Notes under the pieces: generated by a model
Databases searched by the model: none
Told to the model about the DNA's origin: nothing
What the model saw: the letters and a program-made list of their open reading frames with translations, nothing else
Shown: piece after piece, positions 5,147-5,511 of the stretch
Layout: each line of letters begins with the position of its first letter
Position numbering within the stretch: position 1 is the first letter of the stretch
Made by a program: the position numbers and the translations under genes
From: Nitrososphaeraceae archaeon
GTDB lineage: Archaea > Thermoproteota > Nitrososphaeria > Nitrososphaerales > Nitrososphaeraceae
Direction of reading: 5' to 3'
NCBI GenBank assembly: GCA_025936955.1
Contig: JAICSL010000134.1
Span: 1-5,511 of the forward strand
Length of the DNA stretch: 5,511 nucleotides

Positions 5147-5511
5147 TTTGGACTAATTTAGTAGTCATGATTATTATTTATATACAAATATTACTCCTTT
5201 TAGTTCATTTTTTACAACTTCCATATGAGTAGCAGTTATGCTATGATATGTTTTTCAGGATTCATTATCGATACATCTAGAGTTTTGTTTGCAATTTAGA
5301 TATCTAGCAAGAGACACTTTCATCTAATTACGAATACTTTCACCGATTAAGCAATTATATGTATATGTAAAAAAAATTCATATCCCAATCAATTGAATAA
5401 TATAAATAACGCGATAAGTCAGGATCCGCTATTAGCACAAGAATGCAAGATAATATAGGAAAAAAATAGATCTTCATCTCAATACCACATAACAGAAACG
5501 GAGAGAAATAA

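Larger units (their letters stand above)
4796..5511. other. Gene-poor right end of the window
   Basis: About 715 bp with no gene I can support. No tRNA, rRNA, CRISPR or transposase signature is seen. The minus strand carries several short, protein-like but stop-interrupted segments (see 4939-5146 and 5174-5323), and a 40-codon Tyr/Phe/Ile-rich frame from ATG 5477 to TAA 5355 that stays open to the window edge. In DNA this AT-rich, open stretches of 40-50 codons arise by chance, so none is called as a gene. On the plus strand, GAATAATATAAATAACG at 5395-5411 resembles a promoter, and GGAGAG occurs at 5500-5505 just before the edge, so a plus-strand gene may begin outside the window. Confidence 0.5.

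Noticed and set aside
5355..5477. Minus-strand 40-codon frame starting MKIYFFPILSCILVLIADPD at the right edge
   Set aside because: The start looks like a signal peptide or membrane segment, but the rest is Tyr/Phe/Ile-rich as expected from AT-rich DNA. No export cleavage pattern or promoter is convincing, and the frame stays open to the edge, so it cannot be judged.
1..5511. CRISPR array, insertion sequence or defence system
   Set aside because: No regularly spaced repeats, terminal inverted repeats, transposase or nuclease-effector motifs are seen on either strand. The PIN domain belongs to PINA and is not paired with an antitoxin.

Overview
AT-rich archaeal DNA, most likely from an ammonia-oxidising thaumarchaeon of the Nitrososphaerales. 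The low GC content and wide gene-poor gaps recall Nitrosocosmicus-type soil genomes, but the genus is a guess. The domain assignment rests on four things: a PIN–VirB11-like ATPase–KH protein of the archaeal PINA/COG1855 type, a MtrA-domain corrinoid protein, a tRNA without encoded CCA and with archaeal threonine features, and genes that mostly lack Shine-Dalgarno sequences but have AT-rich boxes about 25-30 bases upstream of their starts (leaderless transcription).

Layout. (1) 1-1457, minus strand: a two-gene operon in which an alpha-D-phosphohexomutase (GlmM/ManB type) overlaps by 17 bp the start of a ThiL/AIR-synthase-like kinase that runs off the left edge. (2) 1458-1778: intergenic, with the operon promoter and two small inverted repeats. 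(3) 1779-1852, plus strand: an intronless tRNA-Thr(CGU). (4) 1853-2387: no intact gene, but the minus strand at about 1929-2156 holds a coherent protein-like text broken over three frames, probably a decayed small thaumarchaeal protein. (5) 2388-4220, plus strand: the PINA-like ATPase, starting at TTG. (6) 4256-4795, minus strand: a soluble MtrA-like corrinoid-domain protein, convergent with PINA and also starting at TTG. (7) 4796-5511: about 700 bp without a convincing gene, with scattered short minus-strand reading frames that may be remnants.

Function. The genes do not form one pathway. The mutase would supply hexose- or hexosamine-1-phosphate for surface glycans and cofactors. The ThiL-like protein would finish thiamine pyrophosphate synthesis. 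PINA is a DNA-repair motor, the homolog of which works with the Hjc Holliday-junction resolvase in Sulfolobus. The MtrA-like protein is a probable cobamide-binding methyl carrier of unknown role. No CRISPR, insertion sequence, prophage or defence system was found. The points most worth a second look are the three-frame gene remnant behind the tRNA, the stand-alone MtrA with its cobalt-ligand histidine kept, the C at tRNA position 55, and a micro-ORF joined to the PINA stop codon by an ATGA overlap.
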